Below are positions 49,815 through 59,900 of a stretch of DNA of 64,000 nucleotides, one piece after another. Source of the DNA: Symbiodinium natans (taxonomy: Eukaryota; Sar; Dinophyceae; Suessiales; Symbiodiniaceae). Below the pieces are notes generated by a model. That model was not told the DNA's origin. It was given only the letters and a program-made list of their open reading frames with translations, and did no database searches. The stretch's first letter is position 1. The number at the start of each line of letters is the position of its first letter. Location: NCBI GenBank assembly GCA_905221605.1, contig CAJNDS010001446.1, positions 1,106,315-1,170,314 on the forward strand, written 5' to 3'. The translations under genes were made by a program, and so were the position numbers.

Positions 49815-50230
49815 AGCCTTACAATCCTTGCAGCTCCGGCTTCCTGCCCAGAGTGGTGTGGGACTCTCTCGGAGACAGGAGGTGTCAAAAAGCTGGGGTC
49901 TAGAAGCCCTAAGCCCTAAAACCCTAAGCCCTAAGCCCTAAGCCCTAAACCCTAAGCCCTAAACCCTAAGCCCTAAACCCTAAAACCCTGAACCCTAAAC
50001 CCTAAACCCTGAACCATCCTCGCGCCAAGCCGCTCTGGGCCGGCAAGAAAACCCTCCTAAACCCTAAACCCTAAGCCCTAAACCCTAAACCCTAAACCCT
50101 AAACCCTAAACCCTAAACCCATCGGGGGCCCCCAAGGTGACTTCGGGAGACCTGGGGTCTCCCTTGTCGGTGCCCATTTCGGCCGAGCGGCGCCGTCACC
50201 AGCTTCGCACCTTGCTTTTAGCGCACGTCC
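49815..50230 (-). CDS. Candidate exons between CCCTAAA tracts
   Basis: 49825-49903 reads LLDPSFLTPPVSERVPHHSG then QEAGAARIVRLR. 50125-50215 reads AKLVTAPLGRNGHRQGRPQV; the plus strand is also open there. Confidence 0.35.
50011..50056. repeat. Duplicate of the 5' part of the exon at 49056
   Basis: 46 bp identical to 49054-49099 except one base (GGGCCGG for GGACCGG), then directly CCCTAAA. Confidence 0.9.
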
Positions 50231-50233
50231 TAA

Positions 50234-50392
50234 ACTACGACTTGCTTAAGAACCTCCTCCCCCCCCCAAAAAAAAAACATGCAAAGATAGTAATAACCCC
50301 CATATTACCCTTATAAGGAAGAATCTTGTTTTTTTTTTGTGTGTGTGTGTGTGTTATTTTTTTTGGGGGGGGTTCTTAAGCAACTAGTAACG
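50234..50392. mobile_element. TIR element (TTGCTTAAGAACC family, copy 3)
   Basis: Ends CTACGACTTGCTTAAGAACC and GGTTCTTAAGCAACTAGTAA are inverted; the core shares ATTACCCTTATAAGGAAGAAT with the copy at 7454. Confidence 0.75.
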
Positions 50393-50404
50393 GAGCATTC
50401 CCCA

Positions 50405-50505
50405 AAACACGGCTTCGGCCCTGTCTTCGGTAAGACCCCGGCGGAGCTCGGCATCGCGAGCTTCCTCGGTGTTCTTCGTGAACCTCGACCGGTATTTCGG
50501 TTTAG
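50405..50505 (-). CDS. Candidate exon
   Basis: The minus strand reads YRSRFTKNTEEARDAELRRG then LTEDRAEAVFW, hydrophilic and helix-like. It lies downstream of the RCC1 gene (3' side). Confidence 0.45.
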
Positions 50506-50686
50506 GGTTTAGGGTTTGGGGTTTAGGGCTTAGGGCTTAGGGCTTAGGGTTTAGGGTTTAGGGTTTAGGGCTTAGGGTGAACCTTCAAAGGGGCGGCTCC
50601 GAGGTTCAGAGTTTCGGGAGGCTCGAGAAAAGAACGCAACCTAACGCAACTATGCTTCAAGAGTTCATGGTGGATGCGAAAGTGGG

Positions 50687-52170
50687 CTAGTTTACCCGGT
50701 GAAGGCTTTTGCTGGCTCTTTCCTTGGCGGCTTGAAGTCTGTCCTGCACAGAGCTGCTGTCGCCGCCGCAGCCAGCATCACCCCAGGTGACCAAAGTGCC
50801 ATCTCCCAGCACCGCCGCCATTGCGCCGTTCGTGCCCTGAACCTGCTGTACGTCCTGGAGCTGGCCACGCACGGAGCGGCTGTCGCCGCCGGCATGGTCC
50901 GCGCCCCAAGTCACCACGCTGCCGTCCGCACGGATCGCGGCGAAGGCAAAGCCGGAAGACTGGATCTGCTGGACATCCGTGAGTTGGCTGGCAACGGTGC
51001 TACAGTCCCCTCCTGCAGAGGCATCACCCCAGGACACAACGGATCCATCCTCCAGAAGGGCAGCAAAGGCGCCATTCCAGGAAGCCTGGATCTGCAGCAC
51101 GTTCTTCAGCCTCTCTTGCACCGCGCTGCTATCACCACCACAGTCGGCATGCCCCCATGTAACCACCGACCCATCCCCAAGCAGCGCAGCGAAGGCACTC
51201 TCGGAGGACTGGATCTGCCGCACGTCCCGCAACCGGTCACCCACGGCCGATGTGTCGCCTCCAGCCAGGGCCCAGCCCCAGCTAACCACGGTGCCGTCGC
51301 CCCGGAGGGCGGCGAAGGCCCCGGTCCACGTCGCCTGGATGTGCCGGACATCTCGCAGCTGCTCGGCGACGCTGGTGGTGTCGGCGCCGTATTCTTTGTG
51401 GCCCCAAGCAACCACGGAGCCGTCGCGCAGGACAGCAGCGCAGGCGCCGTTGGAGGCAGAGACCCTCCGCACATTCTGCAGCTTCGCTTGGACGGGTTTG
51501 CTGCCCCAGCACACAGTCGTCCCGTCAGCCAGGGTAGCAGAAAACGCTACCCCAAAGGCTTTGAGCTCCAGCACGTTGAGCAGCTGGTCTTGGACCGCAC
51601 TGCTGTCACCGCCAAAGTCTTCATCGCCCCAGGCAACGACTGATCCGTCCGAAAGCAGGGCCGCAAAGGCCCCATCGGATCCACAGATTTGCTGGACATC
51701 ATGGAGCTGCTCCTGCACAGCACTGCTATCAGCTCCGAAATCCACGTCTCCCCAGGTCTCCACCCGCCCATCCTCGCACAGAAGGGCAAAGGCCCCGATG
51801 GTTGAAACAACCTCAGCATGGCGGACAATGGCCCCAAGAGTCGCTCCGTCCCGAAGACCCGCTTCGGCAAGTGTGCAGGTGCCCTGGAGGACAGCCCCCG
51901 AGTTGGAGATCAGCCTGCTGATCCCCACTCCCAGCTCCTTCTGTGCTGCCTGTCTCCTCGGGTGATCGGGGAGCTCTTACAAACATAAGAAAAACTGGGG
52001 AACATGTAAAAAAACACAAGATATACTTCTGTCCTCTTGCAAACTCTGGGAAAAAAGACAGAACAATGCCAAGAACACCGCAGCGTCAAGGCTTCCACCA
52101 GGCAGTCTTCCCCCTGTGTGATGCAAGCACTCTGCCCACTCAGCAAGGCCACGTGAACGGAGATCAACAT
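50687..52170 (-). CDS. RCC1-repeat protein with N-terminal ubiquitin-like domain
   Basis: Main exon 50687 to about 51945 with nine RCC1-type repeats (AFAALLSDGSVVAWGDEDFG...); stop at 50687-50689. The first exon (about 52077-52170) opens MLISVHVALLSGQSACITQG then EDCLVEALTL, the first half of a ubiquitin-like fold; the second half (QKELGVGISRLISNSGAVL) starts the main exon. A GT donor near 52076 and AG near 51946 join them in frame (131-bp intron). Intact paralogue of the broken gene at 1-899. Such proteins form beta-propellers; partner unknown. Confidence 0.85.
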
Positions 52171-52194
52171 TGTTCACCATGAGCGCACGACGCA

Positions 52195-53010
52195 CCCTAA
52201 ACCCTAAACCCTAAACCCTAAGCCCTAAGCCCTAAACCCTAAACCCTAAACCCTAAACCCTAAACCCAAAACCCATCCACCCCTAGAATCATCTTCAAGG
52301 CCCATACCAAGAAGGGTCTTGGATTGCAGTACGGACCACATCTAGACCCACGAGTAACCTAGGAATAAACAGGGTACCCTGTTTGGTTTTAAAGTTTAGG
52401 GTTTAGGGTTTAGGATTTAGGGTTTAGGGTTTAGGGTTTAGGGTTTAGGGTTTAGGGTTTAGGGTTTAGGGTTTAGGGTTTAGGGTTTAGGGTTTAGGGT
52501 TTAGGAGGGAACCCCCACCCCAAAAAAAGGAAATCAGGCCTAGGGTCCTGGACATGACTACCCGACCTGTGATTATGATTAGATGCCGTACTCCATCAGC
52601 CAGATTCGACTGCCATGCTCGATGCCGAATGGCTGGAGGAGGCACTGCCCCCTCAACTCTAAAACCCATCAACCCCCCTACACCCTAAACAAATCCTAAC
52701 CCCGAAAACACTACACCTTCACCCCTACCCCCTCACCCCTCAGCTCTGAACCCTAAACCCCAAAACCCCTCGGCTTGGCTTGGGGACGTAGGGTTCATCA
52801 GCTCATGGCTGGCCCTCAATATGCTGAACCCTGAAACCTACACCCCAAATAGGGCTTTAGGGAGGCTTTAGGGGCAGGGGTTTAGGGAGGGTTAAGGGCT
52901 AAGGGTTGAGGGCTGAGGGTTTTTCAGGGTTTAGGGTTTAGGGTTCAGGGTTTTTTGCCAAGCCACCCGGCAATTGCCGGAAAGATGCCGAAGCTCTTGA
53001 CCTATTGGGG
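52195..53010 (-). CDS. Candidate exons around an introner copy
   Basis: Minus islands: 52955-53003 (VKSFGIFPAIAGWLGKK), 52770-52832 (FSILRASHELMNPTSPSQA), 52560-52665 (AWQSNLADGVRHLIIITGRV, or in another frame LLQPFGIEHGSRIWLMEYGI), 52275-52345 (MWSVLQSKTLLGMGLEDDSR). CCCTAAA at 52195-52268 and TTTAGGG at 52395-52505. Confidence 0.35.
52361..52550 (-). mobile_element. Introner-like copy (CCTAGG...GGGTRCCC family)
   Basis: AGTAACCTAGGAATAAACAG then GGGTACCC at the left, and GGCCTAGGGTCCTGG at the right, resemble the ends of epimerase intron 6. Its inside is a TTTAGGG array. Confidence 0.6.
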
Positions 53011-53164
53011 ATTAGGGTTTAGGGTTTAGGCTTTTAGGGTTTAGGGTTTAGAGTTTAGGGTTTAGGGGTTAGGGGTTAGGGGTTAGGGTTTAGGGTTTAG
53101 GGTTTAGGGTTTAGGGTTTAAGGTTTAGGGTTGAGGGTTTAGGGTTTAGGGTTCAGGGTTTAGG

Positions 53165-53490
53165 GTTTGGGGAAGAGAAGCCAGGTTGAAGGGCATGACT
53201 CAACACTTCGCTTCCACCACTTAAGCAACCCCGAGCCCTCACCCTCAATTGCAGCTTCAAATGAACAAACCTTGGTATGTATATGTGTATTATTGGTATT
53301 ATTATTATTTCTGATATTTATATGTATATCTGGCGAATATCAGATTTCCAGCCCAAACCTTCCAAGATTTCCCGGCTTCCAGATTTCCAGATTTCCAGAT
53401 TTGCGCCCTGCAACTTCCCAGATCAGAATTCTTGGTGCTCGTAAGGCGACGACTTGGAAATCTGGAAGGCTCTGGGCTGCAAATCTGGGG
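53165..53490. mobile_element. Unique stretch with CAGATTTCCAG inverted repeat
   Basis: CAGATTTCCAGCCCA (53339) and TGGGCTGCAAATCTG (53473) are inverted; CCAGATTT repeats in tandem at 53379-53403. The plus frame 53167-53520 has a hydrophobic core but is not convincing as a gene. Confidence 0.5.
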
Positions 53491-53592
53491 GTTTACGAGA
53501 ATAGGGGGCCCCCAAAATAGCCCCCAGATGGCCGGATGCCCTTAAAACAAGGACAGAAATAAGTACTCCCTATCTTCCGAAACCTCCAGCTA
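53487..53592. mobile_element. Dispersed TIR element (GGTTTACGA...TCGGAAACC family)
   Basis: GGGGGTTTACGAGAATAGGG at one end and ATCTTCCGAAACCTCC at the other. Confidence 0.6.
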
Positions 53593-53691
53593 GACAAATC
53601 GCAAACCCCTAAAACCCCTAAGACCCCTAGCCCTAAACCTTAAACCCTAAACCCTAAACCCCTAAGCCCTAAAACTCTAAGCTGCATGGCC

Positions 53692-53765
53692 GCCTTCTCA
53701 GCCGTCTCGTCGGGGGCCGCCAGCGCGGGCGCAGGGAACTCGGCGTCGATCCAGGCCTGTCAGAG
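53692..53765 (-). CDS. Candidate exon
   Basis: The minus strand reads AWIDAEFPAPALAAPDETAE then KAAMQL after GACAG; GC-rich codons. Confidence 0.45.
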
Positions 53766-54029
53766 AGATCAAGAACTTTGGGTCTGAGGGTTTAGGAAGG
53801 TGGAAGGTTTAGGGTTTAGGGTTTAGGGTTGAGGGTTTAGGGTTGAGGGTTGAGGGTTTAGGGTTTAGGGTTTAGGGTTTAGGGTTTAGGGTTCGATTTA
53901 GGGTTTAGGGTTTAGGGTGTAAGGTTAGGGTTCAAGGTTGAGGGTTGAGGGTTGAGGGTTTACGGTTTAGGGTTTAGGGTTCAGCGAGTGTGATAGCTAC
54001 GCATGGCGTTATGTTTTACACTTTCCGTA

Positions 54030-55980
54030 GGTGTGAGGACAAATGAAGGGGGTGTGATGTAAAATAATCCGCAGAAAAGAATTGAAACTCGAAGTGTGGG
54101 GAGAAATGAGTGAGGTGAGAGGAGAAATAAGGGGGCTGAGATTTAACATAATTGAGAGTAGAGTTGAATGTCGAAGTGTGAGTACAAATGAGGGGGGGTG
54201 GGATTTAGAAATATCTCTGAGAGAAGAGTTGAAGGTCGAGGTGTGAGGACAAATGAGGGAGGTGTGATTCAAAATAATCCGCAGAAAAGAATTGAAACTC
54301 GAAGTGTGGGGAGAAATGAGTGAGGTGAGAGAGGAGAAATGAGGGGGGTGAGATTTAACATTTAACATAATTGAGAGTAGAGTTGAATGTCGAAGTGTGA
54401 GTACACATGAGGGGGGGTGGGATTTAAAAAACATCTCTGACAGAAGAGTTGAAAGTAGAGGTGTGAGTACAAATGAGAGGTGTGAGGACAAATGAAGGGG
54501 GGGTGATTTAAAATAATCGGAGAGAAGAATTGAAACTCGAAGTGTGGGGAGAAATGAGTGAGGTGAGAGGTGAAATGAGGGGGGTGAGATTTAATATAAT
54601 TGAGAGTAGAAATGAATGTCGAAGTGTGAGTACAAATGAGAGGGGGTGGGATTCAGAGATATCTCTGAGAGAAGAGTTGAAAGTCGAAGGTGTGTGAACA
54701 AATGAGGGGGGTGTGATTTGAAAAAATCCGGAGAGAAGAATTGAAACTCGAAGTGTGGAGAAATGAGTGAGGTGAGAGGAGAAATGAGGGGGGTGAGATT
54801 GAGTATAATTGAGAGTAAATCTGAGAGAAGAGTTGAAAGTCGAGGTGTGAGTACAAATGAGTGGGGGTGAGATTTAACATAATTCAGAGTAGAGTTGAAT
54901 GTCGAAGTGTGAGTACAAATGGGGGGGGGGTGGGATTTAGAAATATCTCTGAGAGAAGAGTTGAAGGTCGAGGTGTGAGGACAAATGAGGGGGGTGTGAT
55001 TTAAAATAAACCGGAGAGAAGAATAGAAACTCGAAGTGTGGGGAGAAATGAGTGAGGTGAGAGGAGAAATGAGGGGGGTGAGATTTAACATATTTGACAG
55101 TAGAGTTGAATGTTGAAGTGTGAGTACAAATGAGGGGGGGTGGGACTTCCAAATATCTCTGAGAGAAGAGTTGAAAGTCGAGGTGTGAGTACAAATGAGT
55201 GGGGGTGAGATTTAACATAGTTGAGAGGTGTGAGTACAAATGAGTCGGGGCGAGAGTTAGCATAATTGAGAGTAGAGTTGAATGTCGCAGTGTGAGTACA
55301 AAGGAGGGGGGGGGGGTGGGATTGAACAAGACCTCTGAGAGAAGAGTTGAATGTCGAAGTGTGAGTACAAATGAGGGGGGGGGTGAGATTTAACATAATT
55401 GACAGTAGAGTTGAATGCCGAAGTGTGAGTACAAAGGAGGGGGGGTGGGATTTAACAAGACCTCTGAGATAAGGGTTGAATGTCGAAGTGTGAGTACAAA
55501 TGAGGGGGGGTGAGATTGAACATAATTCAGAGTAGAGTTGAATGTCGAGGTGTCAGTACAAATGAGGGGGGGTGGGATTTAGAAATATCTCTGAGAGAAG
55601 AGTTGAAAGTCGAGGTGTGAGTACAAATGAGTGGGGGTGAGATTTAACATAATTCAGAGTAGAGTTGAATGTCGAAGTGTGAGTACAAATGGGGGGGTGG
55701 GATTTAGAAATATCTCTGAGAGAAGAGTTGAAGGTCGAGGTGTGAGGACAAATGAGGGGGGTGTGATTTAAAATAAACCGGAGAGAAGAATTGAAACTCG
55801 AAGTGTGGGGAGAAATGAGTGAGGTGAGAGGTGAAATGAGGGGGGTGAGATTTAACATAATTGAGAGTAGAGTTGAATGTCGAAGTGTGAGTACAAATGG
55901 GTGGGTGGGATTTAGAAATATCTCTGAGAGAAGAGTTGAAAGTCGAGGTGTGAGGACAAATGAGGGGGGTGTGATTTATC
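54030..55980. repeat. 2-kb higher-order minisatellite
   Basis: Units of about 60-70 bp built on GAGAGAAGAGTTGAAAGTCG then AGGTGTGAGTACAAATGAGG form at least three subtypes (AGAGTTGAA..., AGAATTGAAACTCG..., AGAGTAGAGTTGAATG...) that alternate in a larger period of roughly 200 bp. The minus strand is open in Ser/Thr/Leu/Pro-rich frames caused by the repeat. Confidence 0.95.
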
Positions 55981-55984
55981 GGCG

Positions 55985-56275
55985 CAAAAATAGTTTCTGA
56001 ATCTCGCGGAATAGTTTCTGAATCGGTTGAAAATAGTTCCTGAATCGCGCGGAATAGTTTCTGAACCGCACGGAATAGTTTCTGAACCGTAGTTTCTGAA
56101 TCGCGGGAGTTTCCTGAATCTGAGCAAACAGTTTCTGAATCGGTTCGAAATAGTTTCTTAATCCGAGAGAATAGTTGCTGAACCGCAGTTTCTGAACCGG
56201 ACCAAGTAGTTTCTGAATCGGACGAAATAGTTTCTGAACCGTAGTTTCTGAATCGGGGGTAGTTTCTGAATCCGT
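55985..56275. repeat. TAGTTTCTGAATCG tandem repeat
   Basis: About fourteen degenerate copies of a unit near 20 bp (GGAATAGTTTCTGAATCGCG), directly joined to the minisatellite. Confidence 0.93.
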
Positions 56276-56390
56276 GTTTGTTCCCCCAATAAAGCCTTAA
56301 GTCCGCTTCACAAACACAAACCCTAAACCCTAAACCTTAAAGCCCTAAACCCTGCATCAAAAAAACCCTAAACCCTAAAGCCTAACTTGG

Positions 56391-56475
56391 GGGTCTTAAT
56401 TACTAATCGTATTCCTTTTGGCCCCTTGTATAATTATACTCCAATAAACCCCCCAAACCCTATTGCGCGATTTGT
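56391..56475. mobile_element. GGGGTCGGAA family, partial copy
   Basis: TTACTAATCGTATTCCTTTT...ATTATACTCCAATAAACCCC matches the core of 49226-49348. Confidence 0.5.
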
Positions 56476-56597
56476 AGAAAGTGGAAGACGCCGAAGCCCC
56501 AAACCCTATTCTAATGATTCAGGCCTATATTACGTCCGCTTTACAGACACAGGCTCCTAAACCCTTAACCCTTAACCCTAAACCCTAAACCCTACAC

Positions 56598-56720
56598 CCT
56601 AAACCGACACAGGCTCCGGCCAGGATCTCGGACGTTTCCACGTGCGGCTCGCCCTTGTGACAGACGCAGGGCATCCTCCCTCGGCACTCCTGCGTGGCAC
56701 TCCACTTGGAGGTTCAGGCT
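56598..56720 (-). CDS. Candidate exon, Cys-rich
   Basis: The minus strand reads KWSATQECRGRMPCVCHKGE then PHVETSEILAGACV. Two other frames are also open. C-x-C-H pattern may bind metal. Confidence 0.35.
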
Positions 56721-56821
56721 ACTTGGTTTAGGGTTTAGGGTTTAGGGTTTAGGGTTTAGGGTTTAGGGTTTTTTGGGTTTTTGGGTTTTGGGGTTTTTGG
56801 GTTTTAGGGTTTAGGGTTTAG

Positions 56822-56925
56822 GGTACTTAGTAACCCAAGTACAAGTGCCGTTATAACCCACTTACAAGCCCCTGGAGTGCCCTAATGGTCTATAGCTGGG
56901 TTACTAAGGACCGTTCAAAGTGGTT
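56822..56925. mobile_element. TTAGTAACCC TIR element
   Basis: CTTAGTAACCCAAGTAC and GCTGGGTTACTAAGG are inverted, 103 bp. Confidence 0.65.
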
Positions 56926-57034
56926 ACTAAATACCATGAACCTCCAAGCTTCCCAGGCTTTGGGAGTTGGGATTAAGATTAGGGTTTAGGGTTTAGGGTT
57001 TAGGGTTTAGGGTTTAGGGCTTAGGATGTAAGGT

Positions 57035-57445
57035 TTGGGGTTTAGGGCCATTGAACTGCCGCTGCGGTTACAGGGCCTACCACCACCAAACTCGAAGGAC
57101 TTGAGGATTTACAGGCTTGGAGGGCATAGAGGCTTAGAGAGCTCTACTGAACCACTCCCTGTGTGGGAGCGCAGGGAACGCTGCTCTTACTGCGACTCCA
57201 AACTGTTGGAGGTTCGCTTCGCAGGTTCTGGAATCCCAAAGCCCCAGACTTACCTTAATCCCTGTTCTCCCAGGAAGAAACAAGGATGCTTTTCGTTCAT
57301 ATATAAGAAAGCCCATAACCCAAAAAGCAAAAAGGGATCCCTAACACTGATCGAGTTACCTCCCCAGCAATTCACTCAAAACCCCCCCCTGCCTGGGCTT
57401 TGCCGGAAGCATGTCAGGGCTTGGGGTCCAGTCTCCAAACCCTAA
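57035..57445 (+). CDS. Open frame of 136 codons, uncertain
   Basis: Plus frame with RLGGHRGLESSTEPLPVWER and CSYCDSKLLEVRF. The minus strand also has an open stretch (57134-57316). Longer than chance usually gives, but no family. Confidence 0.3.
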   Translation: MGFRAIELPLRLQGLPPPNSKDLRIYRLGGHRGLESSTEPLPVWERRERCSYCDSKLLEVRFAGSGIPKPQTYLNPCSPRKKQGCFSFIYKKAHNPKSKKGSLTLIELPPQQFTQNPPLPGLCRKHVRAWGPVSKP

Positions 57446-57489
57446 ACCCTAAACCCTAAACCCTAAACCCTAAACCCTCAATCCCCAGA

Positions 57490-57565
57490 TAACAGAATGA
57501 GCGGCAGTCCTCTACCAGCCAGCTTGGCTTCGTTTCCTGGTTTCGGGGGGCTGAGACTTGGCTGC
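57490..57565 (-). CDS. Candidate exon with possible start
   Basis: The minus strand reads MQPSLSPPKPGNEAKLAGRG then LPLILLSG. Just upstream lies a dispersed TIR element. Confidence 0.35.
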
Positions 57566-57567
57566 AT

Positions 57568-57672
57568 TTGGGGGTTTGCGACAATAGGGGGCCCCCCAAA
57601 AGAAAACCAAATAGTAGGAATCCCGTTATAATAAGGACCCCAATAAGGTACCCCCAATATCGGAAACCCTAA
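57568..57672. mobile_element. Dispersed TIR element (GGTTTACGA...TCGGAAACC family)
   Basis: GGGGGTTTGCGACAATAGGG at one end, AATAAGGTACCCCCAATATC then GGAAACC at the other. Best-preserved copy. Confidence 0.7.
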
Positions 57673-57693
57673 ACCCGAAACCCTAAACCCATT

Positions 57694-58238
57694 TCATGAA
57701 AGTGCCCATTCTGGCTCAGCAGCAGTTCTTTGGCTTTTGCTGGAAGATGACTTCCTCTTCCGGGTGCTGCTGTAGGCCACCCAAACAAAAGCATAGGCGT
57801 ACATACAACCCATTGCGAAGTACACTTTCAAGTCTCGAGGCCGCACCTCAATCTGTAGCAAGCATGATAAAATTTTAAAGCCGGTCATCGAACCTCATTT
57901 CACTGGGAACAGACACCGACCAATTGTACTAGCTCAGCCTTCTTCCATGTGTACCACCAACCCATACAGTGCTGGCCAGGACCATGGTCAGCTCTCAACA
58001 GATATGCAGCAAAGTGTTTCACGGATGTAGGCAGAAGGCTGCTCAACCAACACCACGCACACTTTAAGATGCCCTCGATGGCCGGACGCTGGGATTTGCA
58101 CAAGCGCCTCTTGCAACATCGCTGGGTCGCAACAGGTGTGTTAGCAATCCATAAGATGCTGTTTGGGACTCCTCTGTGCTGATCAACATCGAGGCCGACC
58201 GGCTCGCATGAGTCCCAAGCCCCGACTTTATAAGGCAT
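57694..58238 (-). CDS. Candidate two-exon 3' end, membrane-anchored tail
   Basis: Exon one (up to about 58230, ending near 57926) reads AWDSCEPVGLDVDQHRGVPN ... WWYTWKKAELVQL; a GT donor (TTG|GTCGGTG) and the acceptor TGCTACAG give an intron of about 80 bp; exon two (57694 to about 57849) reads IEVRPRDLKVYFAMGCMYAY then AFVWVAYSSTRKRKSSSSKS and TGA. The end looks like a single membrane helix with a basic tail. The plus strand is partly open too. Confidence 0.45.
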
Positions 58239-58397
58239 GCGGCATCATCTCATCAACCCATGATATGGGGTCAAAACCGTCTCTTGGCAGAGCGCTAGCA
58301 GAACACATCAAGAGAAGCGTCCTCGGTACAGGGGACAACTTCATACTCCACATTCTTCAGACCTGACCATGGCGGAAAAGCAGCATCCAGGATCTGC

Positions 58398-58505
58398 CTA
58401 AACCCTAAACCCTAAACCCTAAACCCTAAACCCTAAACCCTAAACCCTAAACCCTAAACCCTAAACCCTAAACCCTAAACCCTAAACCCTAAACCCTAAA
58501 CCCTT
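58398..58505. repeat. CCCTAAA array
   Basis: Fifteen perfect units. Confidence 0.97.
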
Positions 58506-58705
58506 CAGGTTTCTGGTTCGGGGTTTTCGGGGTTCAAGGGCCTTGGGCATCTGGGGTGCAGGATTTAACCTGAAACTCCCTATAAACCCTAAACCGCCAA
58601 GCTCCAAGGGTTTTAGGGTTTCGGGCTTAGGGTTTCGGGTTTAGGGTTTAGGGTTTAGGGTTTAGGGTTTAGGGTTTAGGGCTAGCGCCCTTCCACTCTG
58701 AACCC

Positions 58706-58792
58706 TATGCTTGCCGACGCCGGGGCGCCCAGCGCCATCCGCACGGAGTGCGCGAAGGGGCAGTCGCCCAGCGATTTGCCGTCGGGACCCGC
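58706..58792 (-). CDS. CLIC/GST-like thioredoxin-fold exon
   Basis: After GGTAG the minus strand reads AGPDGKSLGDCPFAHSVRMA. The G-D-C-P-F core with the preceding AGxDGxS is the active-site region at the N-terminus of CLIC/dehydroascorbate-reductase-type glutathione transferases; the Cys would bind glutathione. The rest of the gene is not identified. Confidence 0.6.
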
Positions 58793-58984
58793 CTACCGGA
58801 GCCGTGGGGTCGTGGCCTTTCCGGGTTCCCTAAACCCTAAACTACCCTGAAGTTTTCAACCCTAAACCCTGAACCCTAAACCCTAAACCCTAAACCCTAA
58901 ACTTTTCAACCCTAAACCCCAAACCCTAAACCCCAAACCCTAAACCCTAAACTTTGAAACCCTAAACTTTTAAACCCCAGACCT

Positions 58985-59110
58985 TGGGGCTCCCCTTGAG
59001 TTTAGGCAACCGAGGCTGCCAAGGCATGGGCTGTCGGATGCTGGTTTTAGGGTCTAGGGTTTAGTCTAGGGTCTAGGGTTTAGGGTCTAGGGTCTAGGGT
59101 TTAGGGTTTA
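58985..59110. repeat. TCTAGGG/TTTAGGG tract beside a small candidate exon
   Basis: 58998-59030 on the minus strand reads HPTAHALAAS with a GT donor. The tract mixes TCTAGGG and TTTAGGG. Confidence 0.5.
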
Positions 59111-59474
59111 GGGTTTAGGGTTTAGGGTTTAGGGTTTAGGCACGGAGATACAGAAGGCCGCTCAACCAAATCTTGGCTGCACGTACTAGGGTAGCTATAA
59201 ATTAAGTTTTTAGCTGCCTCATTAAGAAACCCAATAAACCCAAAAAGGCTAAGTTTCTAAAGTTACGGTAAAGCATCACAAAAAAAACACACGCATACTT
59301 TGAAGCCCTCAATGGCCGGGCGCTGGGATTTGCACAAGCGCCTCTTGCAACATCGCTGGGTCGCAACAGGTGTGTTAGCAATCCATAAGATGCTGTTTGG
59401 GACTCCTCTGTGCTGATCAACATCGAGGCCGACCGGCTCGCATGAGTCCCAAGCCCCGACTTGCTGCGGCGGTT

Positions 59475-59595
59475 TAGGGTTTAGGGTTTAGGGTTGAGGG
59501 TTGAGGGTCGAGGGTCGAGGGTCGAGGGTCGAGGGTTGAGGGTTGAGGGTTGAGGGTTTAGGGTTTACTCTTCTGTAGGGTTTAGGGTTTAGGGG
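59475..59595. repeat. TTGAGGG/TCGAGGG variant array
   Basis: Order TTTAGGG, TTGAGGG x2, TCGAGGG x4-5, TTGAGGG x3-4, TTTAGGG: a nested, almost symmetric series of variants. Confidence 0.95.
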
Positions 59596-59599
59596 TCAG

Positions 59600-59665
59600 C
59601 GGCGCCTGTATTCAGCTCTTCCGAGTCATGGAGGCTCCCCCACATGCCAATCATTGCATCTCAAC
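59600..59665 (-). CDS. Candidate exon
   Basis: The minus strand reads MIGMWGSLHDSEELNTGAAD and a stop. Confidence 0.3.
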
Positions 59666-59704
59666 ACACCCTGAAGCTATGCTGCTTGCAAGTTTCACAC
59701 CTCC

Positions 59705-59900
59705 CTCTCTTCTTCTTCTTCGTCTTCTTCTTCTTCTTCTTATTCTTCTTCTTCTTCTTCTCCTCCTCCTCCTCCTGCTTCTTCTTCTTCTTCTCCTCCT
59801 CCTCCTGCTTCTTCTTCTTCTTCTTCTTCTTCTTCTTCCTTCTTCTTCTTCTCCCCAATATCACCACCTCCCTCTCTCTCTCTCTCTCTCTCTCTCCCTG
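59705..59900. repeat. (CTT)n, (CTC)n and (CT)n microsatellite
   Basis: About 195 bp of pyrimidine repeat; open frames of Leu, Phe, Lys and Glu here are artefacts. Confidence 0.97.

Larger units (their letters stand above)
58029..59465. repeat. Segmental duplication, 58029-58230 and 59144-59465
   Basis: From CGCTGGGATTTGCACAAGCG to the end of AGTCCCAAGCCCCGACTT the copies are virtually identical over 150 bp. Their left parts (GCAGAAGGCTGCTCAACCAA / ACAGAAGGCCGCTCAACCAA) are also alike, but the second copy has about 110 extra bases in between (59170-59285). Confidence 0.9.

Noticed and set aside
50699-51965. Long plus-strand frames opposite the RCC1 gene (314 and 328 codons)
   Set aside because: Shadow frames of a GC-rich repeat gene; the minus strand has the domain repeats and ubiquitin-like start.
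54009-55858. Several overlapping Ser/Thr/His/Pro-rich reading frames
   Set aside because: They follow the minisatellite period on the minus strand; no start, no family, all frames affected alike.
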